Part shown: one piece after another, positions 40,054 to 49,854 of the stretch
Layout of the letters: each line of letters begins with the position of its first letter
Position numbering within the stretch: position 1 is the stretch's first letter
Source: Oscillospiraceae bacterium
GTDB taxonomy: Bacteria; Bacillota; Clostridia; Oscillospirales; Ruminococcaceae
Assembly (NCBI GenBank): GCA_031280965.1
Contig: JAITFZ010000026.1
Location: 39,127-103,126, forward strand
Direction of reading: 5' to 3'
DNA: 64,000 nt
The notes under the pieces: model-generated
Seen by the model: the letters and a program-made list of their open reading frames with translations, nothing else
Database searches by the model: none
Told to the model about the DNA's origin: nothing
Program-made: the position numbers and the translations under genes

Positions 40054-41208
40054 TCAAACAAGAGCTAAATTATTTGTAAATTCGGGGTTGTTGGTAATGT
40101 TTTCAAAGTCTTTCTCGTATTTATTAAAAATTTTAACAAGGTGCGGGTCGAAGTGTTTTCCGCTGTCGTTTTCAATAATAGACGCGGATTCTTCATGGGA
40201 GAAAGCATTTTTATACGGTCTTTCGGACGTCAGCGCGTCATAAACATCAGCAAGCGCGATAATCCGCGCCGAAAGCGGAATTTCCGCGCCTTTCAATCCG
40301 AGCGGATAGCCCTCGCCGCTCCATTTTTCGTGATGACTGTATGTAATATCACGGGCGGTTTTCAGGAAATTATCGGCATATATAATACGCACGCTTTCCT
40401 CTTCGGACAATTCCTGCGTCTGAAAGCTCTTGGCGCCGTCAATAGTGTGGGAAAGCAGTCGTTCGCCCTCCTCGGTATGCTTTTTTATAACATCGAATTC
40501 TTCGGGCGTGAGTTTCCCTTGTTTGAGCAGAACATTATCGGGAATGGCGATTTTCCCGAGGTCGTGCAGTTTCGCGGATTTAACTATATCCTCGGCTTGT
40601 TCGGGGGTGAGGATATAGCCGTTTTCAGGGTTTTGAAGTAAATGCCGTACGATAATTTTAACAAATTCTGTAGTGCGCTCAATATGTGCGCCGGTATCGC
40701 AATCGCGAAGTTCCGTAACCCGCGCAAGCAGATTAAGCGTTACATCTTCTCTTGTTTTTAAAAGATTGAGCGCTTCGTTCAGCATACGGGTTTTATCGGC
40801 TATTGATTTTTCAAGATGTTTTCTGTGATGCAGAAGTTCAAGCTGGTTGCCGATTCGTGTATGCAGAGCCTGCGAGTGTATAGGCTTGGTTATGTAATCC
40901 GCCGCCCCCGCCCGCAAAGCTTTTGCTTCGTTGTCACCGTCTGAAGCGCTCGTTAAAAATATAACTGGGATTTTTCTCAGCTTTTCGTCCTCCAGCACAT
41001 GCTCAAACATTACAAAGCCTGTCATTTCAGGCATAACGCAGTCGAGCAGAATTAAATCGGCTGTATTGCTTTCAAGATATTTCAAAGCAGATTTAGCAGA
41101 GGTAAGCGGTATAATTTTGTAGTCATTCCTGAGTATTGACAAAACCGTGTTAAGAATAATCGGGTCGTCATCTACAGCGAGAATAACAGGCTTATTATAT
41201 TTATTCAT
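40054..41208 (-). CDS. Response regulator with HD-GYP phosphodiesterase domain
   Basis: Receiver DLILLDCVMPEMTG; HD...HHEKWSGEGYPLGLKG; start at ATG 41208. Confidence 0.92.
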   Translation of the reverse strand: MNKYNKPVILAVDDDPIILNTVLSILRNDYKIIPLTSAKSALKYLESNTADLILLDCVMPEMTGFVMFEHVLEDEKLRKIPVIFLTSASDGDNEAKALRAGAADYITKPIHSQALHTRIGNQLELLHHRKHLEKSIADKTRMLNEALNLLKTREDVTLNLLARVTELRDCDTGAHIERTTEFVKIIVRHLLQNPENGYILTPEQAEDIVKSAKLHDLGKIAIPDNVLLKQGKLTPEEFDVIKKHTEEGERLLSHTIDGAKSFQTQELSEEESVRIIYADNFLKTARDITYSHHEKWSGEGYPLGLKGAEIPLSARIIALADVYDALTSERPYKNAFSHEESASIIENDSGKHFDPHLVKIFNKYEKDFENITNNPEFTNNLALV

Positions 41209-41265
41209 ATTTTCATAAAGTCCTTTCTTCATCGGCGAGGAATGAAAACTATATTTTTCCTTGTA
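41209..41265 (-). promoter_or_regulatory. Leader cassette copy E
   Basis: Reverse complement AGTTTTCATTCCTCGCCGATGAAGAAAGGACTTTATGAAAAT-ATG. Confidence 0.8.
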
Positions 41266-41271
41266 AAATAT

Positions 41272-41300
41272 AGTATAACATAAAATCTGTTCCATTTCAA
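41272..41300 (-). promoter_or_regulatory. Putative sigma-A promoter for the HD-GYP gene
   Basis: TTGAAA-17 bp-TATACT on the minus strand. Confidence 0.65.
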
Positions 41301-41330
41301 CAAGAAAATGGATTAAAAAAATGTTAATAA

Positions 41331-41359
41331 TTGACTACACGGGAAAAATATGGTATACT
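41331..41359 (+). promoter_or_regulatory. Putative sigma-A promoter for the aldo/keto reductase operon
   Basis: TTGACT-17 bp-TATACT. Confidence 0.7.
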
Positions 41360-41386
41360 ATAATAAAGTTACACATCGGAAAACAG

Positions 41387-41441
41387 AACGGGAAAATGTC
41401 GTTTTCATTCCTCGCCGATGAAGAAAGGACTTTATGAAAAC
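41387..41441 (+). promoter_or_regulatory. Leader cassette copy F
   Basis: ACGGGAAAATGTCGTTTTCATTCCTCGCCGATGAAGAAAGGACTTTATGAAAAC-ATG. Confidence 0.8.
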
Positions 41442-42599
41442 ATGAATTATAGAATCAACCAAAAAAACGGTGAAAAAATATCGCTCTTGGCATTCGGCTG
41501 TATGCGCTTTCCGCGTGATTTCGCCTCCGCTGAAGCGCTCGTGACGACGGCTGTGCAGGAAGGTGTAAATTATTTTGATACAGCGTACATTTACCACGGA
41601 AGCGAGGTAATGCTCGGTCGTATACTTGAAAAGAATCATCTTAGAAGTAAAATTAACATCGCTACAAAACTGCCGACTTTTTTAGTTAAGAAAAGTTCCG
41701 ACTTTGATAAATACTTTAATATTCAGCTTGACCGCCTTAAAACAGATTACATCGACTATTACATGATGCATATGCTTACGGGTCCGAAAAGTTGGGAAAG
41801 ACTTGCAGCGCTCGGAATTGAAGACTGGTTAGCCGGGAAAAAGGCGAACGGCGCGATAAAAAACATCGGCTTTTCCTATCACGGCGGCGCGGAAGATTAT
41901 AAGATGCTGATTGACGCCTATGACTGGGAATTCACGATGATTATGTATAATTATTATGACGTGAATAATCAGGCGGGAAAAAGCGGATTGCTTTACGCGG
42001 CACAGAAGAACATTCCCGTGATGATTATGGAACCGCTTCGCGGCGGACGGCTTGTTTATAAACTTCCCGAAAAAGTGACAGAGCTGTTTAAAGATTTAAA
42101 GCCCGGTTTTTCCCCTGCCGAATGGGCGTTCAGATGGGTTTACAGCCACAATGAAGTGCTGACCGTGCTTTCGGGCATGGAAAACCTTGATGTTTTGAAG
42201 CAGAACATCGAAAGCGCGTCAGAAACAAACTCGTATGAACTTACAAAGGAGCAGGACGAAGCGCTTCAAAAAGCGCGTGAGTTAATTGCCGAAATGACCG
42301 AAATCCCCTGCACCGGCTGTAATTATTGTATGCCGTGCAAGGCGGGGGTTGATATACCGCTCTGTTTCGCGCATTATAATGACATCGCGCTTCACGGAAG
42401 AAACATGGCGTTCATAAACTATACATCACGCGCCGGAACGCGCCGTGCATCTCTTTGCACGGGTTGCGGGGCGTGTGCGGGGCGTTGCCCGCAGAACATA
42501 AATATAGCCTGCACCCTTAAAACCGTCAAAAAGAAGATGGAGGGCGGCGTTTATAAACTGCTCGGCGCAATAATAAGAAAGTTCATGAAATCGAGCTGA
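41442..42599 (+). CDS. Aldo/keto reductase with C-terminal 4Fe-4S ferredoxin-like region
   Basis: YFDTAYIYHGSE; CTGCNYCMPCKAGVDIP; CTGCGACAGRCPQ. Confidence 0.92.
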   Translation: MNYRINQKNGEKISLLAFGCMRFPRDFASAEALVTTAVQEGVNYFDTAYIYHGSEVMLGRILEKNHLRSKINIATKLPTFLVKKSSDFDKYFNIQLDRLKTDYIDYYMMHMLTGPKSWERLAALGIEDWLAGKKANGAIKNIGFSYHGGAEDYKMLIDAYDWEFTMIMYNYYDVNNQAGKSGLLYAAQKNIPVMIMEPLRGGRLVYKLPEKVTELFKDLKPGFSPAEWAFRWVYSHNEVLTVLSGMENLDVLKQNIESASETNSYELTKEQDEALQKARELIAEMTEIPCTGCNYCMPCKAGVDIPLCFAHYNDIALHGRNMAFINYTSRAGTRRASLCTGCGACAGRCPQNINIACTLKTVKKKMEGGVYKLLGAIIRKFMKSS

Positions 42600-42600
42600 C

Positions 42601-42777
42601 ATGGATATAGAAGTAAATGATGTTTTAGTAATGAAAAAAGCACATCCCTGCGGCTCGCAAAAACTTTGCGTATTGCGGGCGGGAGCGGACTTTAAATTAA
42701 AATGCCTTAATTGCGGGCGGGAATTCATGACCCCGCGCACAAAAATAGAGAGAAAAATTAAAAGGATAGAAAAATGA
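42601..42777 (+). CDS. DUF951-like small protein (58 aa), not in ORF track
   Basis: [62 protein letters not shown] overlap with prfA. Confidence 0.85.
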   Translation: MDIEVNDVLVMKKAHPCGSQKLCVLRAGADFKLKCLNCGREFMTPRTKIERKIKRIEK

Positions 42778-43847
42778 TTGATAAACTTAAAATGACCGAG
42801 AAACGTTACGGGGAAATCAACGAAAAACTCACAGATGCCGATGTAATAAACAATCAGGAACTTTACCGCTCGCTTATGCGTGAACACAAGGCGCTGACTC
42901 CGCTGATTGATAAGTACTTTGAATATAAAAACGCGAGGAGCGAGTTTGAGGAAGCGCGGCAGATGCTTGATGAAGGCGGACTTGACGCCGAACTCAAGGA
43001 AATGGCGCGGCTTCAGTATGAGGAAAATAAAGAGCGAATCGCCGCTTGCGAAGACGAGCTTAAAATCCTGTTGCTCCCGCGTGACCCGGACGACGACCGC
43101 AGTGTGATTATTGAAATCCGCGGCGGCGCAGGCGGGGATGAAGCGGCGCTTTTCGCGAATTCGCTGTACAGAATGTACACAATGTACGCTCAGCTTAAAG
43201 GCTGGCGCGTTGAAGCTATTAACTCAAATCCGACCGAACTCGGCGGCTTTAAAGAAGTCGGTTTTTCTATTGAGGGCGAGGGCGTTTATGCAAAACTCAA
43301 GTATGAAAGCGGTGTACACAGAGTTCAGCGTGTACCTGAAACCGAGTCGCAGGGGCGGGTTCACACCTCGACAATCACGGTTGCGGTTTTGCCCGAGGTT
43401 GAGGAAGTAGATGTTGAGGTTAATCCCGCTGACATAACCATTCAGACGTTCCGCGCCGGCGGTGCGGGCGGTCAGCACGTCAATAAAACCGAGTCGGCTA
43501 TTCGGCTGATTCACCAGCCGTCGGGAATCGTGGTGGAGTGCCAGGAAGAACGCAGTCAGCATAAAAACCGCGACAAAGCCATGAAGATGCTTTACAGTAA
43601 ACTATACGAAGCGGCAATCGCCGAACAAACAGGTAAAATTGCCGAACAGCGCAAGATTCAGGTCGGTACGGGCGACCGCTCCGAGCGTATCCGCACGTAC
43701 AATTATCCGCAGGGGCGGGTTACAGACCACAGAATCGGACTTACGTTATATAAATTAATGAATATACTGAACGGCGATTGCGACGAGGTTTTCGATGCGC
43801 TCAGAATAGCCGACCAGGCGGCGAAACTCGCAAATAATAGTGGATAG
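42774..43847 (+). CDS. prfA: Peptide chain release factor 1
   Basis: [22 protein letters not shown] motif; full-length RF1. Confidence 0.97.
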   Translation: MIDKLKMTEKRYGEINEKLTDADVINNQELYRSLMREHKALTPLIDKYFEYKNARSEFEEARQMLDEGGLDAELKEMARLQYEENKERIAACEDELKILLLPRDPDDDRSVIIEIRGGAGGDEAALFANSLYRMYTMYAQLKGWRVEAINSNPTELGGFKEVGFSIEGEGVYAKLKYESGVHRVQRVPETESQGRVHTSTITVAVLPEVEEVDVEVNPADITIQTFRAGGAGGQHVNKTESAIRLIHQPSGIVVECQEERSQHKNRDKAMKMLYSKLYEAAIAEQTGKIAEQRKIQVGTGDRSERIRTYNYPQGRVTDHRIGLTLYKLMNILNGDCDEVFDALRIADQAAKLANNSG

Positions 43848-43860
43848 GAAATAATGAATA

Positions 43861-44334
43861 ATGGAAATTAATACTATAAATGAAGAAAACCGCGAAGCGG
43901 CGACAGCAATATTAAAGCGGGAATGGGGTTTGCCGATTGTATCGCGCGGAAAAGCACATGACGGAGCAAAGCTACCCGGTTTTGTCGCGCTGTCAGGCGG
44001 AAAAATAGCAGGACTCGTAACTTACAATATTGATGAACGCGGGTGCGAGATTACATCCCTGAACAGCTTTGAAGAGAATAAAGGTGTCGGAACCGCTTTG
44101 ATTAATGCGGTTTTGAAGGTTGCTGAAAGTAACGACTGCGGCAGGCTTTGGCTCATCACCACGAACGATATTATCCAAGCAATACGTTTCTATCAAAGAC
44201 GGGGGTTCGAGTGGATTGCAACTCATATAAACTCCGCAGAAATAATGAGGCAGTTAAAACCGTCGATACCGCTCATCGGTGAAGAAGGCATACCTATAAA
44301 GCATGAAATTGAGTTTGAAATGAAATTGAAATAA
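43861..44334 (+). CDS. GNAT N-acetyltransferase
   Basis: NKGVGTALINAVLKVAES, FYQRRGF. Confidence 0.85.
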   Translation: MEINTINEENREAATAILKREWGLPIVSRGKAHDGAKLPGFVALSGGKIAGLVTYNIDERGCEITSLNSFEENKGVGTALINAVLKVAESNDCGRLWLITTNDIIQAIRFYQRRGFEWIATHINSAEIMRQLKPSIPLIGEEGIPIKHEIEFEMKLK

Positions 44335-45305
44335 TGAAAACAATTATCTTAAAACCTGATAACAACGGAATAAACGAAGCGGTTCGGCTTCTGAAGTCCG
44401 GTGAAATTGCCGCGATTCCGACCGAAACCGTTTACGGTTTAGCCGCCAACGCCCTTGACCCTGCCGCAATTGAAAAAATCTTCATCGCCAAGGGTCGCCC
44501 CCGCAACAATCCGCTGATTGTCCATGTTTCAGATTTGGAAATGGCAAAGGGGTTAGGGTTAGAAATTCCACTGCTTGCGGAAAAGTTAGCAGAAAAATTT
44601 TGGGCGGGTCCGCTGACTATGATATTTAAACGAAAATCTCCCACCGTTGAGAGTCGGTTGCCTGCCGAAGTCAGTTGCGGGCTTGATACTGCGGCGGTGC
44701 GGGTTCCCGCGCACGAAACGGCGCTTGAAATTATAAAAGTATGCGGCTTTCCGCTTGCCGCTCCCTCCGCGAACGCTTCGGGCAGTCCCAGCCCCACGAA
44801 AGCCCGGCATGTTTATGACGACCTGAACGGTTTAATCCCGCTTATAATTGACGGCGGGGAATGCGGTTGCGGCGTTGAAAGCACGGTGATTGCATTTGAA
44901 GCCGGGCGCGTGAGAATCCTGCGCCCGGGTGCGGTTACGCCGGAACAGTTGCAGGAATTTGCAGAAGTTATTATTGACGATGTTGTTTTAGCTGATTGTC
45001 AACCGTCAACCGTCAATCGTCAACTGCCGTCACCCGGCACGGCACATAAACATTATTCGCCGAAAGCGCAGGTGATTGCGGTAGTTGCCGAAAGCGAAGA
45101 TGCATTTCTTTCATATACAGCCGAAGCCGATTTTATAATAGCGAAGCCCGAGGCAAATACATTCTTCGCAAAACTGCGCGAATTTGACAACCACGGAGCA
45201 AAGCAGATTTTCATAAGGCTTCCCGAACCCAAGGGAATCGGTTTGGCGCTGTATAACAGGATTATAAGAGCGGCGGAATTTAATGTAATTAAAGCGAAAG
45301 AATAA
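44334..45305 (+). CDS. Threonylcarbamoyl-AMP synthase (Sua5/YwlC family)
   Basis: GEIAAIPTETVYGLAANA, KGRPRNNPLIVH, SANASGSPSPT; Sua5-type C-terminal domain. Confidence 0.94.
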   Translation: MKTIILKPDNNGINEAVRLLKSGEIAAIPTETVYGLAANALDPAAIEKIFIAKGRPRNNPLIVHVSDLEMAKGLGLEIPLLAEKLAEKFWAGPLTMIFKRKSPTVESRLPAEVSCGLDTAAVRVPAHETALEIIKVCGFPLAAPSANASGSPSPTKARHVYDDLNGLIPLIIDGGECGCGVESTVIAFEAGRVRILRPGAVTPEQLQEFAEVIIDDVVLADCQPSTVNRQLPSPGTAHKHYSPKAQVIAVVAESEDAFLSYTAEADFIIAKPEANTFFAKLREFDNHGAKQIFIRLPEPKGIGLALYNRIIRAAEFNVIKAKE

Positions 45306-45309
45306 AATA

Positions 45310-45915
45310 ATGATAAATTTAAGTGAATTAAAAATAATAGGGTTAACCGGAATGTCGGGCGCGGGGAAGTCGGCGGCGGCGCAGATTTTCGCCGAACACG
45401 GCTTCTGCGCTATCAACTGCGACAAGGAAGCCAGGAAAACTATTGCCCATCCGCTATGCGCAGAGGCTGTGAAAAGCGTGTTTCCGGAAGCATATACGGG
45501 CGGCGAATTCGATAAAATTAAAATGGCTCGCCTTGTTTTTTCGGACAGCGAAAAACTGAAGCGTTACGAAAAAATTGTATTTCCTTATATAACGTATTAT
45601 ATTATTAATTATATTCTGCGTCAAGCAGAAAAAGGTGTGCGAAATTTTCTGCTTGACGCCCCCGCGCTCTTCCAAAGCGGCGCCGATGACTTATGCGGGG
45701 AAATCATAGCAATCACGGCAGACAAAAAAACCTGTGCGCGACGGATTACGGAGCGGGACGCAATAAGCGAAGCAGATGCGTTTCTAAGGCTTAATTCCCA
45801 GCCGGGCGCAAATTTCTACAGAGAACGAGCCGCCCATTTTATAGAAAATGACAGCGGTTTTGAAAGCTTTCGGAAGAAAGTTGCCGAAGTAATTAAAAAG
45901 ACAGGTAAAAAATGA
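45310..45915 (+). CDS. coaE: Dephospho-CoA kinase
   Basis: IGLTGMSGAGKSAAAQIFAEHG; LLDAPALFQSG. Confidence 0.9.
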   Translation: MINLSELKIIGLTGMSGAGKSAAAQIFAEHGFCAINCDKEARKTIAHPLCAEAVKSVFPEAYTGGEFDKIKMARLVFSDSEKLKRYEKIVFPYITYYIINYILRQAEKGVRNFLLDAPALFQSGADDLCGEIIAITADKKTCARRITERDAISEADAFLRLNSQPGANFYRERAAHFIENDSGFESFRKKVAEVIKKTGKK

Positions 45916-45919
45916 AAAA

Positions 45920-46507
45920 ATGAGAACAAAAAGAAAAAAACGTCCGCTTTTCGCAATAATAATAACAGCGCTGATTATTGCAATTTGCTTGATAGCGGCG
46001 AAAACGGCTTATGATTATCTGCACCGTCAATGGCTGCTGCGAACGCACCCGCTTGAATTTGCCGAGTATGTTGAACTGCATGCCCGTGAATATGACCTTG
46101 ATAAGTTCTTCGTTTACGCCGTAATAAAAACCGAGAGCGATTTTAAGCCGGACGCAGAGTCAAACATGGGTGCGCGGGGATTAATGCAGATTATGGAGGA
46201 TACCTTCGACTGGCTCAGCGGGTACAGGCTTTTTGAGCGGGATATGACCTTTGATGATATGTTCAGCGCGAACGAAAACATCCGCTTCGGATGCTATCTG
46301 CTTGCTTATCATTTAGAAAACTTCGGGGATATTGACTGCGTTTTGGCGGCTTACTTTGCAGGGGACAGAACTGTAATAAGATGGCTCGAAAACCCGGAAT
46401 TATCTTCTGACGGCAAAACCCTCGACCACGTTCCCGACCCGGACACGCGGCATTATATCCACAAAGTAAACACGGCGTATGAAATTTACATAAAACTGTA
46501 TTCATGA
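45920..46507 (+). CDS. Lytic transglycosylase (SLT) with N-terminal TM
   Basis: IKTESDFKPDAESNMGARGLMQIM. Confidence 0.93.
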   Translation: MRTKRKKRPLFAIIITALIIAICLIAAKTAYDYLHRQWLLRTHPLEFAEYVELHAREYDLDKFFVYAVIKTESDFKPDAESNMGARGLMQIMEDTFDWLSGYRLFERDMTFDDMFSANENIRFGCYLLAYHLENFGDIDCVLAAYFAGDRTVIRWLENPELSSDGKTLDHVPDPDTRHYIHKVNTAYEIYIKLYS

Positions 46508-46526
46508 AAGGACAATGGTGATAATT

Positions 46527-47942
46527 ATGGCAAATCAGGAGAACAAAAAAAGCAAATCAAAAGAATTAAAAGAACGCCTTTTCATCAAAAGAAAAAACAC
46601 GGCGAAAATTTTTACGGAAACCGAGCAGAAGAAAGCCAATCAATTCTGTGAGGGGTACAAGAACTTTTTAGACCTTGCGAAAACCGAGCGCGAAGCCGTA
46701 GTGCAGGCGATTACCGAACTTAAAAAAGCAGGTTTTTCCGAATATGAAGCCGGCAAAAAATACAAAGCCGGTAATAAGCTTTATACGGTCAACCGCAGCA
46801 AGAGCGTTATCGCCGTCGTTATAGGAAAAGAAAGCCTTGAAAGCGGCGTAAATATACTTGCCTCGCATATAGATTCACCGCGGTTAGACTTAAAGCAGCG
46901 ACCGCTTTATGAAGATTCGGAATTAGCATATTTCAAGACGCACTATTACGGCGGAATTAAGAAATATCAATGGACGGCGGTGCCGCTTGCACTGCACGGC
47001 GTCATAATTAAGTCCGACTTGTCGGCTGTGAATGTTACTATCGGCGAAGATGAAGCCGACCCTGTGTTTGTGATTACGGATTTACTGCCTCATTTGGCGG
47101 AAGAACAATACAAGCGACCCGCAAGCAAGCTTATTAAAGGCGAGGAATTAAATATACTAATCGGCTCGCGCCCTTTCAAAGAAGACGAAGGAAGCGAACT
47201 CGTCAAGCTTAATATTATGATGCTGTTAAACGAGAAATACGGCATTACGGAAGCGGATTTATTAAGCGCGGAACTTGAAGCCGTTCCCGCATATAAAGCC
47301 CGCGACATCGGCTTTGACCGCTCGTTCATCGGCTCGTACGGGCAGGACGACAGGGTTTGCGCCTACACAACATTGAAAGCCCTGCTTGATTTAAAGAAAA
47401 TCCCAAAAAAAACCGCTGTTGTTGTATTAACCGATAAGGAAGAAATCGGCAGTGACGGAAACACAGGATTGAAATCAGCTTACCTGAAATTCTTCCTCAG
47501 TGACTTGGCGGAAACGCAGAACGTTGCGCTTCGCACACTGTTAAGCAACTCAAAGTGTCTTTCAGCTGATGTAAATGTTGCGTTCGACCCGACGTTTCCT
47601 GATGTTTCTGAAAAATTGAATACGGCGTATATGAATTACGGCGTTGCGCTGACCAAGTACACCGGTTCACGCGGCAAGGCGGGTACAAGTGACGCAAGCG
47701 CGGAATTCACCGCTGAAATCCGTAAGCTGTTCGATGATAACAAGATTGCGTGGCAGACAGGTGAACTCGGAAAGGTTGATATGGGCGGCAGCGGGACTGT
47801 GGCGAAGTACCTCGCAAACCTTAATATTGATACGATTGATGTGGGGGTTCCGGTGCTGTCAATGCATGCGCCGTTTGAAGTTACGGCGAAGAATGATGTT
47901 TACGAGGCGTATAGGGCGTTTGGGGTATTTATTGAGAAATAA
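46527..47942 (+). CDS. M18 family aminopeptidase
   Basis: ILASHIDSPRLDLKQRPLYED; VVLTDKEEIGSDGNTG. Confidence 0.93.
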   Translation: MANQENKKSKSKELKERLFIKRKNTAKIFTETEQKKANQFCEGYKNFLDLAKTEREAVVQAITELKKAGFSEYEAGKKYKAGNKLYTVNRSKSVIAVVIGKESLESGVNILASHIDSPRLDLKQRPLYEDSELAYFKTHYYGGIKKYQWTAVPLALHGVIIKSDLSAVNVTIGEDEADPVFVITDLLPHLAEEQYKRPASKLIKGEELNILIGSRPFKEDEGSELVKLNIMMLLNEKYGITEADLLSAELEAVPAYKARDIGFDRSFIGSYGQDDRVCAYTTLKALLDLKKIPKKTAVVVLTDKEEIGSDGNTGLKSAYLKFFLSDLAETQNVALRTLLSNSKCLSADVNVAFDPTFPDVSEKLNTAYMNYGVALTKYTGSRGKAGTSDASAEFTAEIRKLFDDNKIAWQTGELGKVDMGGSGTVAKYLANLNIDTIDVGVPVLSMHAPFEVTAKNDVYEAYRAFGVFIEK

Positions 47943-47963
47943 CAGAAAAGGAGAGCAGTATTA

Positions 47964-49226
47964 ATGGCATTAATAACCAAAGCCCCTCGCGGCACCGAAG
48001 ATAAACTTCCCGCCGATATTTATAAATGGCATACAGTTGAGAAAATCACGAGAGCCATTGCCGAAAGCTACGGCTGTAAAGAAATCCGCACACCCGCTTT
48101 CGAGCATACCGAGCTTTTTCAGCGGGGAATCGGCGGTACCACCGATGTAGTGCAAAAGGAAATGTATACATTTGACGATAAAAAAGGCAGAAGCCTGACC
48201 CTCAAGCCCGAAGGCACAGCCGGCGCGGCGCGGGCGGCGATTGAACACGGGCTGATTGCGGCGGCTCTTCCGCTGAAACTGTTTTATTTTACAAGCTGTT
48301 TCCGCTACGAAGCGCCGCAAAGCGGCAGACTGCGCGAACACAGGCAGTTCGGAGTTGAGGTTTACGGCGCGGTAAAGCCGCTTGCGGACGCTGAAGTGAT
48401 TTGCCTTGCCAATGATGTTTTCATACAGCTCGGACTTAAAAACGTACAGCTTGAAATCAACAGTATCGGCTGTTCCGGGTGCCGCGGCGAATATAAAAAA
48501 GAACTGATTGATTTCTACAAACAGCAGAATTTATGTAATCTTTGCAGCGAGAGACTTGAACGTAATCCCATGCGGCTTTTAGACTGCAAATCCGATTCCT
48601 GCCGCGAAGTGAATAAGAACGCGCCTGTAATTACAAAGTATCTTTGCAATGGTTGTGAGGCGCATTTTACAGCGGTGAAATCCGCACTTACCGCGCTCGG
48701 CGTCAGCTTCACAGAGAGTCCGCGTTTAGTGCGCGGTCTGGACTATTATACGAACACGGTTTTTGAATTCAAGTCAGAAAGTCTCGGCGCGCAGGATACA
48801 GTTTGTGCGGGCGGGCGTTACGATGGCTTGATTGCCGAACTCGGAGGAACACCCGTTGCGGGCTTGGGCTTCGGGATGGGTTTGGAACGCCTTATTTTAG
48901 TTATGCAGGCGCAGGGTTTGGAATTCGAGCCGGCGAAGTCCTGCGACCTCTACATCGCCGCACTTGACTCGGGAGCGGAAATAACAGCCGCAAAACTCGT
49001 GAAGGAGCTTCGCGAATGTGGCTTCTGGGCTGAAACCGACCTTGCGGGACGGGGTCTCGGCGCACAGATGAAGTATGCGGATAAACTCGGTGCGCGGTTC
49101 AGCATGGTACTCGGAAGCAACGAGTTAAGCAATGGTACGGCAATCATCAAAAATATGCAAAATGGTGAAAAGCGCGAGGTCGGTCTTAGTGCCGAGAAGG
49201 TAAAATTATGCTTAATCGAATTTTAA
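47964..49226 (+). CDS. hisS: Histidyl-tRNA synthetase
   Basis: APRGTEDKLP, RYEAPQSGRLREHRQFG, GLDYYTNTVFEF. Confidence 0.95.
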   Translation: MALITKAPRGTEDKLPADIYKWHTVEKITRAIAESYGCKEIRTPAFEHTELFQRGIGGTTDVVQKEMYTFDDKKGRSLTLKPEGTAGAARAAIEHGLIAAALPLKLFYFTSCFRYEAPQSGRLREHRQFGVEVYGAVKPLADAEVICLANDVFIQLGLKNVQLEINSIGCSGCRGEYKKELIDFYKQQNLCNLCSERLERNPMRLLDCKSDSCREVNKNAPVITKYLCNGCEAHFTAVKSALTALGVSFTESPRLVRGLDYYTNTVFEFKSESLGAQDTVCAGGRYDGLIAELGGTPVAGLGFGMGLERLILVMQAQGLEFEPAKSCDLYIAALDSGAEITAAKLVKELRECGFWAETDLAGRGLGAQMKYADKLGARFSMVLGSNELSNGTAIIKNMQNGEKREVGLSAEKVKLCLIEF

Positions 49227-49642
49227 CCGAAGCCGATTGTGCGCAGTGCCGGCTGTGCTGTAGCTTTTTCGAGAGTGAAATTTGGGAAATGCCGACGATA
49301 GATGAAGATTTCACAGAACTGTACAAAGATTACAACTTCGGAGAAATCTGTTTCGATGAAAACGGGCTGTACCGTTGTCCGGCACTTGGCGAAGCCGGCT
49401 GTAAGCTCGGAAGCAACCGTCCTTTCGACTGTAAACTTTGGCCTTTTCGGGCAATGAAACTCGGCGAATTCACAGTAGTTACAGTTTCGCCCTTATGCAA
49501 AAAGGTGAGCGAAAAACCGCTCGCCGAGCTTTCACAGTTTGTTAATTTTGAACTCGCGGATAAAATAAAAGCGCGGGTCTTGAAGTACCCCGCGCAAATT
49601 AAAGATTATATTAAGGATTATCCTATTTTAAAGGTTCTGTAG
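49208..49642 (+). CDS. YkgJ-type Cys-cluster protein
   Basis: CAQCRLCCSFFE, CPALGEAGCKLGSNRPFDCKLWPF. Confidence 0.75.
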   Translation: MLNRILTEADCAQCRLCCSFFESEIWEMPTIDEDFTELYKDYNFGEICFDENGLYRCPALGEAGCKLGSNRPFDCKLWPFRAMKLGEFTVVTVSPLCKKVSEKPLAELSQFVNFELADKIKARVLKYPAQIKDYIKDYPILKVL

Positions 49643-49650
49643 AGGGCGAT

Positions 49651-49854
49651 TTAATCGCCCTCTTCGTCATCGTCATGAACTTTGTAGTCATTAACCTGAT
49701 AGTGTTGCGCCTGCTCGTCGTCACGTTTCCCGAAAAGTCTTTCCATCGATTTAAATAAACCCACTCTCTCAAGAAGCATGCTGACAAACCTAATTGCAAT
49801 AATAAATATAGTTATATTTGTGATAAAAATAATCAAACCTTTTACTAAGCCCAT
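49651..49854 (-). CDS. Small membrane protein
   Basis: One TM, acidic tail YQVNDYKVHDDDEEGD; start at ATG 49854. Confidence 0.6.
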   Translation of the reverse strand: MGLVKGLIIFITNITIFIIAIRFVSMLLERVGLFKSMERLFGKRDDEQAQHYQVNDYKVHDDDEEGD

